A stretch of 64,000 bases of DNA from JAWLFI01 sp964626595 (GCA_964626595.1 CAZVFU010000005.1:1-64000), one strand, 5' to 3'. Shown: positions 52,943 to 62,437, counted from the first letter of the stretch. Notes: generated by a model not told the origin, from the letters alone. Numbers and translations: made by a program.

Positions 52943-55561
52943 ATGGAAAATCAAATGTCATCGGAGTCTAAGGAGAGGGAAGCGAAAAAATTCAAGTTTG
53001 AGGGCATTCGGACGTATTCGTCCACCGAATGGTTGATGGACAATCGGAAAAAGTATCGTCAGGTATTCGATAAAAGAGAGATCTCATTTATCTACGTAGA
53101 ATTAGCTTTAGAAAACTTGGAGTATGGAGTTCAGTTTTGGGATGCTCAAGTTGATTTAGTTTGCTATTGGAAGCGCGGAGGGCGCGAGATAGAGTTTTGC
53201 AAATTGAATCCGGAAGTTAAAGTGGCTCCGGATGATCGTCAAGTTTTTATTCGGGAGGGATGGGGCAACCATAGTAAGTCCATTTGGAAAAAGGGTGTAT
53301 ATTTTTGGAAAGCCACCGTTAATGGCAAAGAAGTCGGGCGAAAGTATTTTTTCATTGAGGATAGTGGAGATGGTGGTGAGTTAGATCGATCTTCCTTTGT
53401 TGATATTGGGTCTATAAAATTATATGAGGGCCCTTTTGATGATATCGCTCAGGAGGACAGAACTTATTTGAGGCAGTTTGCAGCTGACAAGACAAGGTAT
53501 TTATATGCAGAAATTCAGTTAGATAATATTCACGATAGTAAAATCTGGCATTGCGAATTATTTGTCAAAATTTTTACAGCCTCACGTGAATTAAAAGGGG
53601 AAGTAATTCGGTTGAAAAAAGTAAGAGAGTATGACGAAACCATAGAATTTGTAGTGGGATGGGGAAGTCGTGACCCCGGAACCTGGCGAAAAGGCTTGTA
53701 TACCTTAGAATTGGTTTTTATGGATGAAGTGCTTGCTGTTGTTCCTTTTGAGGTGGGGGAAAGTCATCTCAAAGGCTATAATCGCATTTATACTTCAGAT
53801 GGTGAAATACCGATTGCATTTGAAGCTGAGGAAGATGATTTAGATAGTCTGGAGGACGTGCTTCTGCGCTTGGATAAAATGGTGGGACTAGATGATATTA
53901 AAAATCAAGTAAAGGAACACGCACATTATTTACAATTTTTGAAATTGAGATCTGATAGAGGGTTCTCGGATAGCCAAAGCATTTCTCTGCACAGCGCATT
54001 TTTAGGTAAACCCGGTACTGGAAAAACAACTGTTGCTCAGATGATGGGCAAAATTTATAAGAAAATGGGCTTTTTAAGCCGTGGCCATGTGGTCGAAGTA
54101 GATCGTGCTGACTTGGTTGGTGAGTATATTGGGCAAACAGCCCCCAAGGTGAAAGAGGCTCTAGAGAGTGCAGAAGGAGGTGTTCTTTTTATCGATGAAG
54201 CGTATTCATTAGCTCGAGAAAATGATGATAGTAAAGACTTTGGCAGAGAAGTGATTGAGATTCTGGTCAAGGCGATGACACAACCCGATTCTGATTTTGC
54301 AGTCATTGTGGCGGGATATCCCAGAGAAATGGAGTACTTTTTATCTTCGAACCCTGGATTTCGTTCCCGCTTCAGACAGATGTTCTTTTTTCCGGATTAT
54401 CTGCCTCAGGAACTCAATCAAATTGCGGTTCAACTAGCGGCTAAAAGAGAAGTGGAGTTTACTGATGATGCAGAAGCATACTTGCAAAAACTCATATTGC
54501 GCGCGTTTCGCAGCCGGGATTACTCTTTTGGAAATGCACGATTCGTTGATCAGCTCATTGAAAAATCCAAAGTTCAATTGGGATTGCGAGTGATGACCTC
54601 TGAAAGCGTTCAAGCCCTTGACAATGAATCGCTGTCAACAATTACATTGAAGGATGTTCAGAAAATAAATGTTCAAGCCTCGAAACCCATAGCAGACATT
54701 CCGGTCGATGAAGAACTTCTGACTGAATCTCTTAAGGAGCTAGATCACCTGGTGGGACTAGAGGAGGTGAAAACGGAGATTAGGGATATGGTTCGGGTTG
54801 TGCGTCATTATGATAAGGTGGGCTTATCGGTACTCAGTCGCTTTCATCTTCATACCGTCCTGGTAGGTAATCCAGGAACGGGAAAAAATACGGTCGCTCG
54901 GATACTTGCAAAAATTTACCGAGGGCTGGGAATATTGGAGCGTGGTCATTTGGTTGAAACGGATCGCCATGGATTGGTTGCAGGTTATGTTGGCCAGTCT
55001 GCTATCAAAACGAATGAGAAAATTGAGAAGGCCCAGGGTGGTGTTCTTTTTATTGATGAGGCCTATGGCTTAAGTAGTTCGGCGGGAATGGGTGCTGACT
55101 TTGGCAATGAGGTCATTGAAACCCTTCTTAAGCGCATGGAGGATCTTCGAGGTCAGTTTTTCGTATTTGTAGCGGGTTATCCAGATAAAATGAAACGCTT
55201 TTTGGAAGTGAATCCAGGTTTGCGCTCTCGATTTGACAAGACCTTGGTTTTTTCTGACTATACGCCGGACGAACTTATGGAGATATCGGCACGCTTACTT
55301 GTGGAAGAGGAAGTTCAATGGGATGGCAAAACAAAAGACCAATTGATGGCTTACTACACTAAATCTTATAAACAGCGCGATTCGTTTTCCGGAAATGCTC
55401 GAATGGTCAGGAGTTTAATTCGAGAAGCACTAAAATTTCGGGCGGTTCGAATATCAAAAAATGAAGAACCTGTGGAAGAGAAATTATTATGGGAGGATAT
55501 TTTGTTAGGTATTCGAACGCTGGATGCATTTAATTTTGGAGGTTCAAAGATTGGGTTTTAG
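52943..55561 (+). CDS. Double CbbX/SpoVK-type AAA+ ATPase with duplicated N-terminal domain
   Basis: The 872-residue protein has two CbbX-like AAA+ modules. Module 1 has Walker A GKPGTGKTT (355-363) and Walker B with Asp418-Glu419; module 2 has GNPGTGKNT (642-650) and Asp705-Glu706. In module 2 the Ser/Thr after the Lys is Asn649. The N-terminal 270 residues hold two similar units (about 20-125 and 143-268) sharing GWG-x-WKKG-like motifs (REGWGNHSKSIWKKGVYFW and VVGWGSRDPGTWRKGLYTL) and YVELALEN/YAEIQLDN. I do not know that domain. CbbX-type ATPases remodel partner proteins; the client is unknown. Confidence 0.88.
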   Translation: MENQMSSESKEREAKKFKFEGIRTYSSTEWLMDNRKKYRQVFDKREISFIYVELALENLEYGVQFWDAQVDLVCYWKRGGREIEFCKLNPEVKVAPDDRQVFIREGWGNHSKSIWKKGVYFWKATVNGKEVGRKYFFIEDSGDGGELDRSSFVDIGSIKLYEGPFDDIAQEDRTYLRQFAADKTRYLYAEIQLDNIHDSKIWHCELFVKIFTASRELKGEVIRLKKVREYDETIEFVVGWGSRDPGTWRKGLYTLELVFMDEVLAVVPFEVGESHLKGYNRIYTSDGEIPIAFEAEEDDLDSLEDVLLRLDKMVGLDDIKNQVKEHAHYLQFLKLRSDRGFSDSQSISLHSAFLGKPGTGKTTVAQMMGKIYKKMGFLSRGHVVEVDRADLVGEYIGQTAPKVKEALESAEGGVLFIDEAYSLARENDDSKDFGREVIEILVKAMTQPDSDFAVIVAGYPREMEYFLSSNPGFRSRFRQMFFFPDYLPQELNQIAVQLAAKREVEFTDDAEAYLQKLILRAFRSRDYSFGNARFVDQLIEKSKVQLGLRVMTSESVQALDNESLSTITLKDVQKINVQASKPIADIPVDEELLTESLKELDHLVGLEEVKTEIRDMVRVVRHYDKVGLSVLSRFHLHTVLVGNPGTGKNTVARILAKIYRGLGILERGHLVETDRHGLVAGYVGQSAIKTNEKIEKAQGGVLFIDEAYGLSSSAGMGADFGNEVIETLLKRMEDLRGQFFVFVAGYPDKMKRFLEVNPGLRSRFDKTLVFSDYTPDELMEISARLLVEEEVQWDGKTKDQLMAYYTKSYKQRDSFSGNARMVRSLIREALKFRAVRISKNEEPVEEKLLWEDILLGIRTLDAFNFGGSKIGF

Positions 55562-55692
55562 TTTGAAAATTTATGGTTTCTCGCCTCCTGAGTGCAGAAA
55601 TTTTTTCTAAAGATTATAATTCGCCTTGACGGTATGGGTTGTGATTTACGAGTTTTTTTATAGGCTTTACAGAATATAAGTTAAAAACATCA

Positions 55693-56433
55693 TCAAACCG
55701 CGTGTATAAACTCCCAGGGTTTAGTCCATGACTTTGATGTATAATTGACTTTTTGAGATTCCCCTTCAAATTTTCGCCACATGATCTGAAGATGGTCTGT
55801 TTTTAGGATAAGGCTGCATTTATTTTCTATATAGTCTAAAATTGGGCTATCTATTGCGAAGGGGTTTGGGATTATTATTGTAGCCTCTTCGTTCGCGATT
55901 TTAAGTAATTGGTCTATAGTTGAGCTATTCAACTCTTTTTTGTCATATATACAAATACAATCATATTTCGGCCTACCGGGCTTGCTCATAAGAACATCCA
56001 GGGAAGGATATTGATTTAGTGCATGATGCTCTGAATAATATTTTTTTTGAATGATTTGGCTTTGGAGTGGGTGAGGGTCTATGAGTGTGGAGCTGTCAGC
56101 ACCCGCCATGTGGCAATATAATCCCAACCATCCTCCATCAGATCCATATTCTAGAAAATGCGACCCTTTGGTAAAAATAAAGTGTCGAAAAATGTGCTCG
56201 TGGATGATACTTTTTAAGGGGGGGGTAAAACTTCTTTCTTTCTTCTTCTTAAAGGAATTTTCCTTATTAAAGGTGGCCTTTCTTTTGTCTAATACAATAA
56301 ATGGATAATACTGCCTGTTTTTATCCAACACAAATTCTACATATTCAAATACAAAAGGCGAATGGATGGAATAAATTGATTTCGCATTCCACCAGTGCTT
56401 CATTTGATTTAAAAAGGGATCTATTTTGAACAT
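55693..56433 (-). CDS. SAM-dependent methyltransferase-like protein
   Basis: The 246-residue protein carries the Bacteroidota pattern YSIHSPFVFEYVEFVL and a Rossmann-like start HFLEYGSDGGWLGLYCHM in place of the classical GxGxG loop. A later IPNPFAIDSPILDYIENK segment ends the core. Homologues with the same N-terminus are annotated as class I methyltransferases; activity is unproven. The ATG at 56433 is chosen over a GTG at 56472. It overlaps the divergent gene's TTG start. Confidence 0.7.
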   Translation of the reverse strand: MFKIDPFLNQMKHWWNAKSIYSIHSPFVFEYVEFVLDKNRQYYPFIVLDKRKATFNKENSFKKKKERSFTPPLKSIIHEHIFRHFIFTKGSHFLEYGSDGGWLGLYCHMAGADSSTLIDPHPLQSQIIQKKYYSEHHALNQYPSLDVLMSKPGRPKYDCICIYDKKELNSSTIDQLLKIANEEATIIIPNPFAIDSPILDYIENKCSLILKTDHLQIMWRKFEGESQKVNYTSKSWTKPWEFIHAV

Positions 56434-56980
56434 ATTCTCATATCGCTTATTCGCAGAAAAACGGTTTTTCACTTTGACTCTCCTATTGTCTCTGATTTGT
56501 ACATTTCTAGTCAGTAAAGTCTATAGCCAAAAATACAATTTATCGACCGGGATTCGCCTTGGAACAGAAATTGGCATGACCTCAGTCTTCCGGGTTTCAA
56601 AAACGAACAGTGTGGAAGGTGTTTTGCAGTACTCCAATTTATACCACGCTACCAGGTTTGGTTTGAATTATAGAAAACATCATGGATTTCTCGGAAGGCG
56701 ATTTAATCTATTCCTGGGAGGAGGTCCCGGATACAGTTGGTATCATACCCACGAAATAAATGAAATGGGAACTTCTGCACTTCATGCGAATGTTGTGGTG
56801 GGTATAGAAGGTGTGCTGGGCCGCACCCATATCTCATGGGATTACCGGCCGACCTATTCTTTTGGAGGCCCAAGAGTATTTTATAGTGAAACTGCCTTAT
56901 CTTTGAGATATGTAATATTTAAAAGAAAATGGAGACCATTCAAAAAATTACGAAATATCAAACCCTTTTGGAAAAAGTAA
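56426..56980 (+). CDS. Outer-membrane beta-barrel-like protein
   Basis: The 184-residue frame starts with TTG at 56426; no upstream or nearby ATG exists. A signal peptide is visible (FTLTLLLSLICTFLVS, then YSQ). The mature part is a small barrel with the STGIRLG and SVEGVLQY strands shared with the product of 31043-31579, and a basic C-terminal tail (KRKWRPFKKLRNIKPFWKK), unusual for a barrel that should end in an aromatic strand. The 3' end overlaps the next gene by 52 bases. Confidence 0.7.
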   Translation: MNIFSYRLFAEKRFFTLTLLLSLICTFLVSKVYSQKYNLSTGIRLGTEIGMTSVFRVSKTNSVEGVLQYSNLYHATRFGLNYRKHHGFLGRRFNLFLGGGPGYSWYHTHEINEMGTSALHANVVVGIEGVLGRTHISWDYRPTYSFGGPRVFYSETALSLRYVIFKRKWRPFKKLRNIKPFWKK

Positions 56981-59829
56981 GAATCCTTTTATGTATATCC
57001 ATTCTTATAGGTATATACTGTGTTCATGCTCAATCCCAATCCTTCTCCAGACAGTACATTGATGAGTTGAGGCGCGGAAGTGGAGGAGTTGCTGTAGCAG
57101 TAACTGATGTCAATTTAGATGGGCTGGAAGATATCGTTAGGTTCAATAATGCGAGAGAATTACAAATATTGCTGCAGCTTCCAGATGGCGAATTTGAAAT
57201 GCACGAATCGTTTGCCCCATTGGTTTTCAGGCAATGGAATATTTTGGGTCTCCCGTTGAATGAGGATCGATGGCTGGATTGGATTAGCGCTGGAAATGAT
57301 TCAGGAGTTAATTATTGGATTTCAGACTCGATTGGAGGATATGAATATTTACTGGACAATCGATACAAATTTTTTGCTCAAGGTTCGAATGCGATTGATT
57401 TTGATGAATCGGGAAGCCTGGATATTTTCATGTGCAGTGACTTGAGCGAAAATTACACCCTTAAAAATGAAGATGGAATTCCTTTTGACAGGGAAAGAGT
57501 CTTGCCTCCCAGCCATCCAGACAGTTTTTTTCGTTCTGGAAATTATGGTAGTGTTTGGGAAGACATCAATGAAGATGGGAAGCCGGATCTGTACATCTCC
57601 AAATGCTCTATTTTTGCGAATCATCCTTCAGACCCCCGGAGAATCAATCAATTTTATATTTCTCAGCCTGATGGCTCCTATATTGAAGTTGCTCAGGAAT
57701 GGAACATCGCTGATTCTGCTCAATCCTGGGCGTCCGCTTTTGCAGATGTAGACAATGATGGGTTAATGGATTTGCTGGTTATTAATCACGATGAGCCTGC
57801 CGCATTATATATGAACCAGGGAGATGAGTTTCAAAAATCTCAGGCTTTCGAAGAACTCAACTTGCAATTTAATAGTGTTCAGGTTTTAGCTCGGGATTTT
57901 GATTGTGATGGGCATGTGGATTTCTTGATAACAGGAGAAAGAGCGACTATCCTTTTAAATGATCAAGAGGGCGGATTTTCTGAGCATGCAGACCTTTTGG
58001 GACGGTACCAAAATTCCATTAGCTCAGCTCAAATAGGCGATTTTAATCAGGATGGATATTTGGATATTTTTTCAACTCGGCACGGTCTGTATAACAATCC
58101 ACAGGATCGGGATGATATTTTGTTATTAAATCCATTCTCCTCTACAAAAAATAATTTTATACGATTCCAAATTGTAGATTCCAGCTATTTTAAAATGAGT
58201 GGAACTCAGGTAGAAGTGCGACTGTATTCTGACCTAGGTATGCAACGGCGGACATTACGCGTGGGTGAATCCTATGGTGTTTGTGGATCTAATATTCTTC
58301 ATTTTGGAATAGGGGAGGATTCGGCTGTGGATTCGGTAGTCTTTACATGGCCGGGAGGGAAAAAGGAAAGCTATATTCCGCCTCAGGTTAATACTCTATT
58401 TTTATACACAGCAGGAGTAGGGATGCGTGCAGAACGTGAACTTGAATTTGCAAATTCGTGCTTTTCAGTTGGCGATACTACTCGAATACTGGGTATAGAT
58501 CCAAGATCAGATGATCTAAGATTATATTATAATGAGAATGAATGGAACTATGGAGAAAATCAAGGGGTATCTGAAGAGGGACGGTATTTTTGGATTGATC
58601 GGGATAGTTCAGGTGCCTGGTTTCGAGCCAGCCCTCTTTATTTATCAGCTGACATTGACATTGATTCGCGTCTAAATTTTTCCGGCGAGCTTGAGGTGTG
58701 CGGTCGAGATGCTTTATTTTTAGAACCCTTAAACTCCGAGCATTTCCTATTTTGGAACACAGGAGAGATGAACTCTACCTTGATGGTAGAAGAGCCTGGA
58801 TTATTCCAGGCCATCTTTTCACACTGTGGAGACACCGTATTATCGGAATGGGTGGATGTGGACTATCGGCCTGATATAACTATACGAGCCATTAACGATA
58901 CAGTCGGCATTGGGACACGGGCTATGCTCCGGGCTGTTGGTTCTGATATAAACTGGTACGAGTTCGAGGATAGTGAGGTGCCACTTCAAAGGGGAAGCGG
59001 GCTTTTTATCATATCCCAGCTGGACAGGGACACGGTTCTTTTTGCGGAAAGTCAAATGCAGTTTGAGCGCATGGATCTGAATGTAGGACCGCTCATCTCG
59101 GAGGAAAATTCAGCATTGCCAAATCCATGGTTTAACGCACAAATTGAATTTACAGCGCTTTCTGATTGTCGATTAAAAGAAATAACGGTTCGCGCAGTGG
59201 AGGCCGGTCGGCGTGAGTTCATTTTACGTAATTTGGATGGTCAGGTCATAGAGCGTTCTGGCTTTTCTTTGGATAGTCATACCATACATAAAATTGATTT
59301 AGGATGGAATCTGAACGGAGGGACCTCCTATGTTTTAACTACTGATGGCGCCATTAATTTTAGTGAATTTGATTTTTCAGGACCTCAATTGTATCAAGTA
59401 GACCAGGATTCCTTTGATTATCCGTATACAGATGGTGAGTATATTTCGATAACAGGTACAAACGGCGGTATTGATGAATTTTATTATTACTCCAACTGGG
59501 TCATAGAGGTTCCACCCGATACTTGTGCAAGTGAGCGAGTTCCGGTGCGAGGAATCATCGATTCCTCTCTGAGTGGATCAAGTCGAGCAGGGCATTCAGC
59601 ATTAGAGGTTTTTCCAAATCCAGCCGCTGATTTTGTAATGGTTAAGGTTAGTGGTATAGAGAATGGTCTTCTGCAGTTTCGATCCGCTGACGGTCGCAAG
59701 GTATTTGAGGGAGTTATGAATAGGGGGGCTCATCGGATCCCATGCCATAGCTGGCCAGCCGGAATGTATATTGCGCATTTCGAACAGGGAAATACTTCAG
59801 CACAGAAATTGGTCTTTATTGTTCGTTAA
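56929..59829 (+). CDS. FG-GAP/VCBS repeat protein with type IX secretion sorting domain
   Basis: The 966-residue exported protein has a signal peptide (LLCISILIGIYCVHAQ), six or more calcium-type FG-GAP repeats (DVNLDGLEDIV, DFDESGSLDIF, DINEDGKPDLY, DVDNDGLMDLL, DFDCDGHVDFL, DFNQDGYLDIF) and an ASPIC/UnbV-like part with GSNILHFGIGEDSAVDSVVF near 455-480. The C-terminus, ALEVFPNPAADFVMVKV with a final QKLVFIVR, is a T9SS sorting domain. It is probably a cell-surface adhesin-like protein. It starts inside the preceding gene's 3' end. Confidence 0.88.
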   Translation: METIQKITKYQTLLEKVRILLCISILIGIYCVHAQSQSFSRQYIDELRRGSGGVAVAVTDVNLDGLEDIVRFNNARELQILLQLPDGEFEMHESFAPLVFRQWNILGLPLNEDRWLDWISAGNDSGVNYWISDSIGGYEYLLDNRYKFFAQGSNAIDFDESGSLDIFMCSDLSENYTLKNEDGIPFDRERVLPPSHPDSFFRSGNYGSVWEDINEDGKPDLYISKCSIFANHPSDPRRINQFYISQPDGSYIEVAQEWNIADSAQSWASAFADVDNDGLMDLLVINHDEPAALYMNQGDEFQKSQAFEELNLQFNSVQVLARDFDCDGHVDFLITGERATILLNDQEGGFSEHADLLGRYQNSISSAQIGDFNQDGYLDIFSTRHGLYNNPQDRDDILLLNPFSSTKNNFIRFQIVDSSYFKMSGTQVEVRLYSDLGMQRRTLRVGESYGVCGSNILHFGIGEDSAVDSVVFTWPGGKKESYIPPQVNTLFLYTAGVGMRAERELEFANSCFSVGDTTRILGIDPRSDDLRLYYNENEWNYGENQGVSEEGRYFWIDRDSSGAWFRASPLYLSADIDIDSRLNFSGELEVCGRDALFLEPLNSEHFLFWNTGEMNSTLMVEEPGLFQAIFSHCGDTVLSEWVDVDYRPDITIRAINDTVGIGTRAMLRAVGSDINWYEFEDSEVPLQRGSGLFIISQLDRDTVLFAESQMQFERMDLNVGPLISEENSALPNPWFNAQIEFTALSDCRLKEITVRAVEAGRREFILRNLDGQVIERSGFSLDSHTIHKIDLGWNLNGGTSYVLTTDGAINFSEFDFSGPQLYQVDQDSFDYPYTDGEYISITGTNGGIDEFYYYSNWVIEVPPDTCASERVPVRGIIDSSLSGSSRAGHSALEVFPNPAADFVMVKVSGIENGLLQFRSADGRKVFEGVMNRGAHRIPCHSWPAGMYIAHFEQGNTSAQKLVFIVR

Positions 59830-59999
59830 ATATCAGCTCAATTGCTTTGAGTTATTATGAGGCATTTTGGGTATTATTAATGCATATCGATATGCGAAAG
59901 CAGCTTCGCATGTGTGACGATTGCGAATCAATCTATAAGGATCGATGCTATTTCTGATCATGATATTTCCTGCTTAGATTTCATTAGAAACATTTCCGT
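59830..59999. other. Intergenic region without a recognised gene
   Basis: With the following GC-rich island this makes up the 389-base gap between the FG-GAP gene and tRNA-His. It is AT-rich and contains a short ATGCGAAAGCAGCTTCGCAT palindrome near 59891-59910. No gene was seen. Confidence 0.4.
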
Positions 60000-60190
60000 G
60001 AGCGATGCGAAGTAGTGCCGCCCAAAAGGCGGCAGATCCGCAGTTGGGCCGTGTAGCGTTGGCCGGGAGCCGAGTGAAGCCCCGGAATCCCGAGGATCGC
60101 TGCAATCGATCTCGTGGATGGAGGGGGTATCTGAACGAGCTACGTAGCGTAGCGACGCGAGGAGCGAAGCCCGAGCGGCACGGCCAGAAA
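60000..60190 (-). repeat. GC-rich palindromic intergenic island E, possible diverged member
   Basis: This island has GCCGCCC/GGGCGGC-type stems near 60018-60034 and GTAGCGTAGCGACGCGAGGAGCG repeats-like sequence near 60143-60166. On the minus strand CGGGCTTCGCTCC and CCCCCTCCATCC recall the conserved blocks of copies A-D, but the match is weak. An 86-codon open frame crosses it without similarity. Confidence 0.4.
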
Positions 60191-60218
60191 ATAAAAATGA
60201 AAAAGTGGGATAATCAAG

Positions 60219-60293
60219 GGTGGCTAGTCGGAATTGAACCGACGACCTCTAGAACCACAATCTAGCGCTCTAACCGACTGAGCTATAGCCACC
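60219..60293 (-). tRNA. tRNA-His(GTG)
   Basis: The cloverleaf on the minus strand has acceptor GTGGCTA/TAGCCAC, anticodon loop TTGTGGT with anticodon GTG, and TTCAATTCC in the T loop. The base before the acceptor is G, giving the extra G-1 typical of tRNA-His, opposite discriminator C. CCA is not encoded. It lies 17 bases downstream of tRNA-Ser and shares its promoter. Confidence 0.95.
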
Positions 60294-60310
60294 ATGATAA
60301 GGTAAAAATG

Positions 60311-60398
60311 CGGAGGAGGAGGGATTCGAACCCCCGGTGCCCGTGAAGGCACGTCGGTTTTCAAGACCGGTGCATTAAACCAGCTCTGCCACTCCTCC
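60311..60398 (-). tRNA. tRNA-Ser(TGA)
   Basis: The 88-base cloverleaf has acceptor GGAGGAG/CTCCTCC, anticodon loop CTTGAAA with anticodon TGA, a long variable arm (ACGTGCCTTCACGGGCACC region) and T loop GTTCGAATCC. Discriminator is G and CCA is not encoded. Confidence 0.96.
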
Positions 60399-60408
60399 GA
60401 TTGGATGG

Positions 60409-60438
60409 CAAAGATACATTAAAAATATATTCGTACAA
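60409..60438 (-). promoter_or_regulatory. Promoter of the tRNA-Ser-tRNA-His unit
   Basis: On the minus strand TTG (plus 60436-60438) is separated by exactly 19 bases from TATCTTTG (plus 60409-60416), an ideal Bacteroidota promoter. It ends 10 bases before the tRNA-Ser 5' end. Confidence 0.85.
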
Positions 60439-60554
60439 GAAATTATATTATTTTTTGCGAGACCAACCTTTCGGACCCTAATATCCGTATATGATAATAA
60501 TAGGAGTGTTGGGAAAATACGCTTATATTGTGTATTCTCAAGTACGCACAGAGC

Positions 60555-61112
60555 ATGGAGGATAAAACGAAACAAGTACGAAGTTGGATTCGAGACAGTA
60601 TCCAAAATAATCGGAGTAGTCAACGGAAGTTGTATGGCTATTTTTTCACTGATATGTGCAGAATGGTAGAAAAATATACGCGTGATAAAGACGCTGTGAT
60701 TTCGATTGTGAACAATGGCTTTTTGCGTATTTTTCAGAATTTAAGTTCTTATGACCAAAACCGGCCTTTTAAGCCCTGGGCAAAAACTTTGGTTTTCAGG
60801 GCACTCAGTGACTACTTTAGATCCAAATCCTCTGCGGCTACAGTAGTACCGATTTTTGATCGCGATGCGATTCATTATCAACCTGCCCTTGATAATCTGT
60901 TTTTGGAAGATCTTATGGAACATTTAAAACAATTACCAAATACCACCCGAAAGGTATTCACTCTTTACGCTGTAAAGGGTTATAAGCATCGCGAAATCGC
61001 GGAGATGCTATCGATCAGTTCGGGGACCTCGAAATGGCATGTTTCTCAGGCTCGAAGTATTTTAAGGAAGCATATTTCAAATATGAAAGATGGGGAGGCA
61101 TATGGACTATAG
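60555..61112 (+). CDS. ECF-type RNA polymerase sigma factor
   Basis: The 185-residue protein has sigma region 2 (YDQNRPFKPWAKTLVFRALS, promoter melting/core binding) and region 4 (LPNTTRKVFTLYAVKGYKHR then EIAEMLSISSGTSKWHVSQA). It should direct transcription of a small regulon. The ATG at 60555 is used; the frame extends nine codons upstream to a TTG. It overlaps the following gene by 11 bases, which suggests the partner takes part in its control. Confidence 0.9.
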   Translation: MEDKTKQVRSWIRDSIQNNRSSQRKLYGYFFTDMCRMVEKYTRDKDAVISIVNNGFLRIFQNLSSYDQNRPFKPWAKTLVFRALSDYFRSKSSAATVVPIFDRDAIHYQPALDNLFLEDLMEHLKQLPNTTRKVFTLYAVKGYKHREIAEMLSISSGTSKWHVSQARSILRKHISNMKDGEAYGL

Positions 61113-62283
61113 AAATCAACATCCATGGGAAGAAGAGGGCTGGAATGCTCTTGAGCCGATGCTCGATCAGCAAATGCCGGTTGCGAGTCGTTTCCGGGGC
61201 CGTAAATATATCAATGCGGTTTTATGGCTTTTTTGTTTTTTTACTGTCGCGGGCTGGGGCGTGCTCGATTACAGAGATCATCAGGGGAATTCAAATGAAA
61301 TAGAAAAAGCAGAACCTAATATGGCCTCTGCCGATCTTTCCTATGCTGCATCTTCCAATGATGTGGAGTTGACTGATTTCCAACCCGAAAGCAGTTCTCG
61401 TTCATATTATGGTGACCTACTTTTTGCTAATGCAGGGGATTACCTAATCGAAGATAATAATCGGATGCCCTATTCAGTTGCCTTGAATCGGTTTTCAGCT
61501 GATGCAGAGATGCAGTTGCATTCGCTGTCCGAACCTGAAATCTTGAGCCAGCGATTAGCAGGAATCCGATCTTTGTTGCCTCGAACCTCCGCTCACTTAG
61601 GAACACAGATACTATATAATCCGCCCTCTCTTTCTTCACAGGTTTTAACTAAACCTTCTTATCCTCGAAATCCTGTTTTGGGATCCTTTGTTGAAGTTCA
61701 TATTCAAAATCAAAATTCTGACTTATGGGGTGGTGGAGTATTTTTTGGACTTTCTTATACAGGTAAATCTCCCTGGCAAACCAGTTTTTCTGTAGGATAC
61801 CAATACTTGAAATCCAGAACACTCGAGGCAGATGGAGCCTACTCTGTCCCACTCGTACTACCCGGATCCAACCCGGATAATCCTCAAACTAATGAAAACA
61901 TTTTTCCTTCTTTAGATTTACCTCAAGTTCAGATTCATGCTCACCGAATAGGTTTCACCGGCCAATTTGATTGGAATATTGCCGGTCGATTTGGATTGGG
62001 GGCTATTGCCAGAGCCTCTTTGGATTGGTATACCATGAATCCCGATCTATCGAATTCCTCTATTCGCTATTATTATCCAGATTTAGGATTCAATAAGCGA
62101 GATGAACCCCATTCTTATTTTCACCTCGGAGCAGGGATCAATTCCTCATATAAGCTGGGATCTTCTTGGTCTATTCAATTGCGAGGTATGCTGACGAAGA
62201 GTTTCACCGGGCTTAATACAAAACCATCCTACATAGATGCTTACATTTGGTCTTTAGAGTCTGGCGTGCGTTACCAATTCTAA
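61102..62283 (+). CDS. Single-helix anchored, beta-barrel-like protein paired with the sigma factor
   Basis: The 393-residue protein starts MDYRNQHPWEEEGWNALEPM, has one membrane helix (about residues 37-55, NAVLWLFCFFTVAGWGVLDY), a polar linker of about 120 residues and a C-terminal region (from about 195) of beta-strand pattern with GLSYTGKSPWQTSFSVGYQY and a last strand SLESGVRYQF, as in outer-membrane barrels. The position fits an anti-sigma factor. The ATG at 61102 overlaps the sigma stop; an ATG four codons earlier is possible. Not a known family to me. Confidence 0.72.
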   Translation: MDYRNQHPWEEEGWNALEPMLDQQMPVASRFRGRKYINAVLWLFCFFTVAGWGVLDYRDHQGNSNEIEKAEPNMASADLSYAASSNDVELTDFQPESSSRSYYGDLLFANAGDYLIEDNNRMPYSVALNRFSADAEMQLHSLSEPEILSQRLAGIRSLLPRTSAHLGTQILYNPPSLSSQVLTKPSYPRNPVLGSFVEVHIQNQNSDLWGGGVFFGLSYTGKSPWQTSFSVGYQYLKSRTLEADGAYSVPLVLPGSNPDNPQTNENIFPSLDLPQVQIHAHRIGFTGQFDWNIAGRFGLGAIARASLDWYTMNPDLSNSSIRYYYPDLGFNKRDEPHSYFHLGAGINSSYKLGSSWSIQLRGMLTKSFTGLNTKPSYIDAYIWSLESGVRYQF

Positions 62284-62437
62284 GCGCATCCTCAGTAGAT
62301 TTATCAAATCCTGGATTGAAAATTAGCTGCAAATACTTCTATAGAATTTAGAAAGGACTAAAAGCCATAATTTGGGTGAGAAGTATAAGGTTCTTTTATC
62401 GAGAACTTTCTAATTATCTGATATTTCTCAGAATAAA

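Noticed and set aside
60005..60265. 86-codon plus-strand open frame
   Set aside because: It covers island E and runs into the antisense of tRNA-His, so it is not a likely gene.
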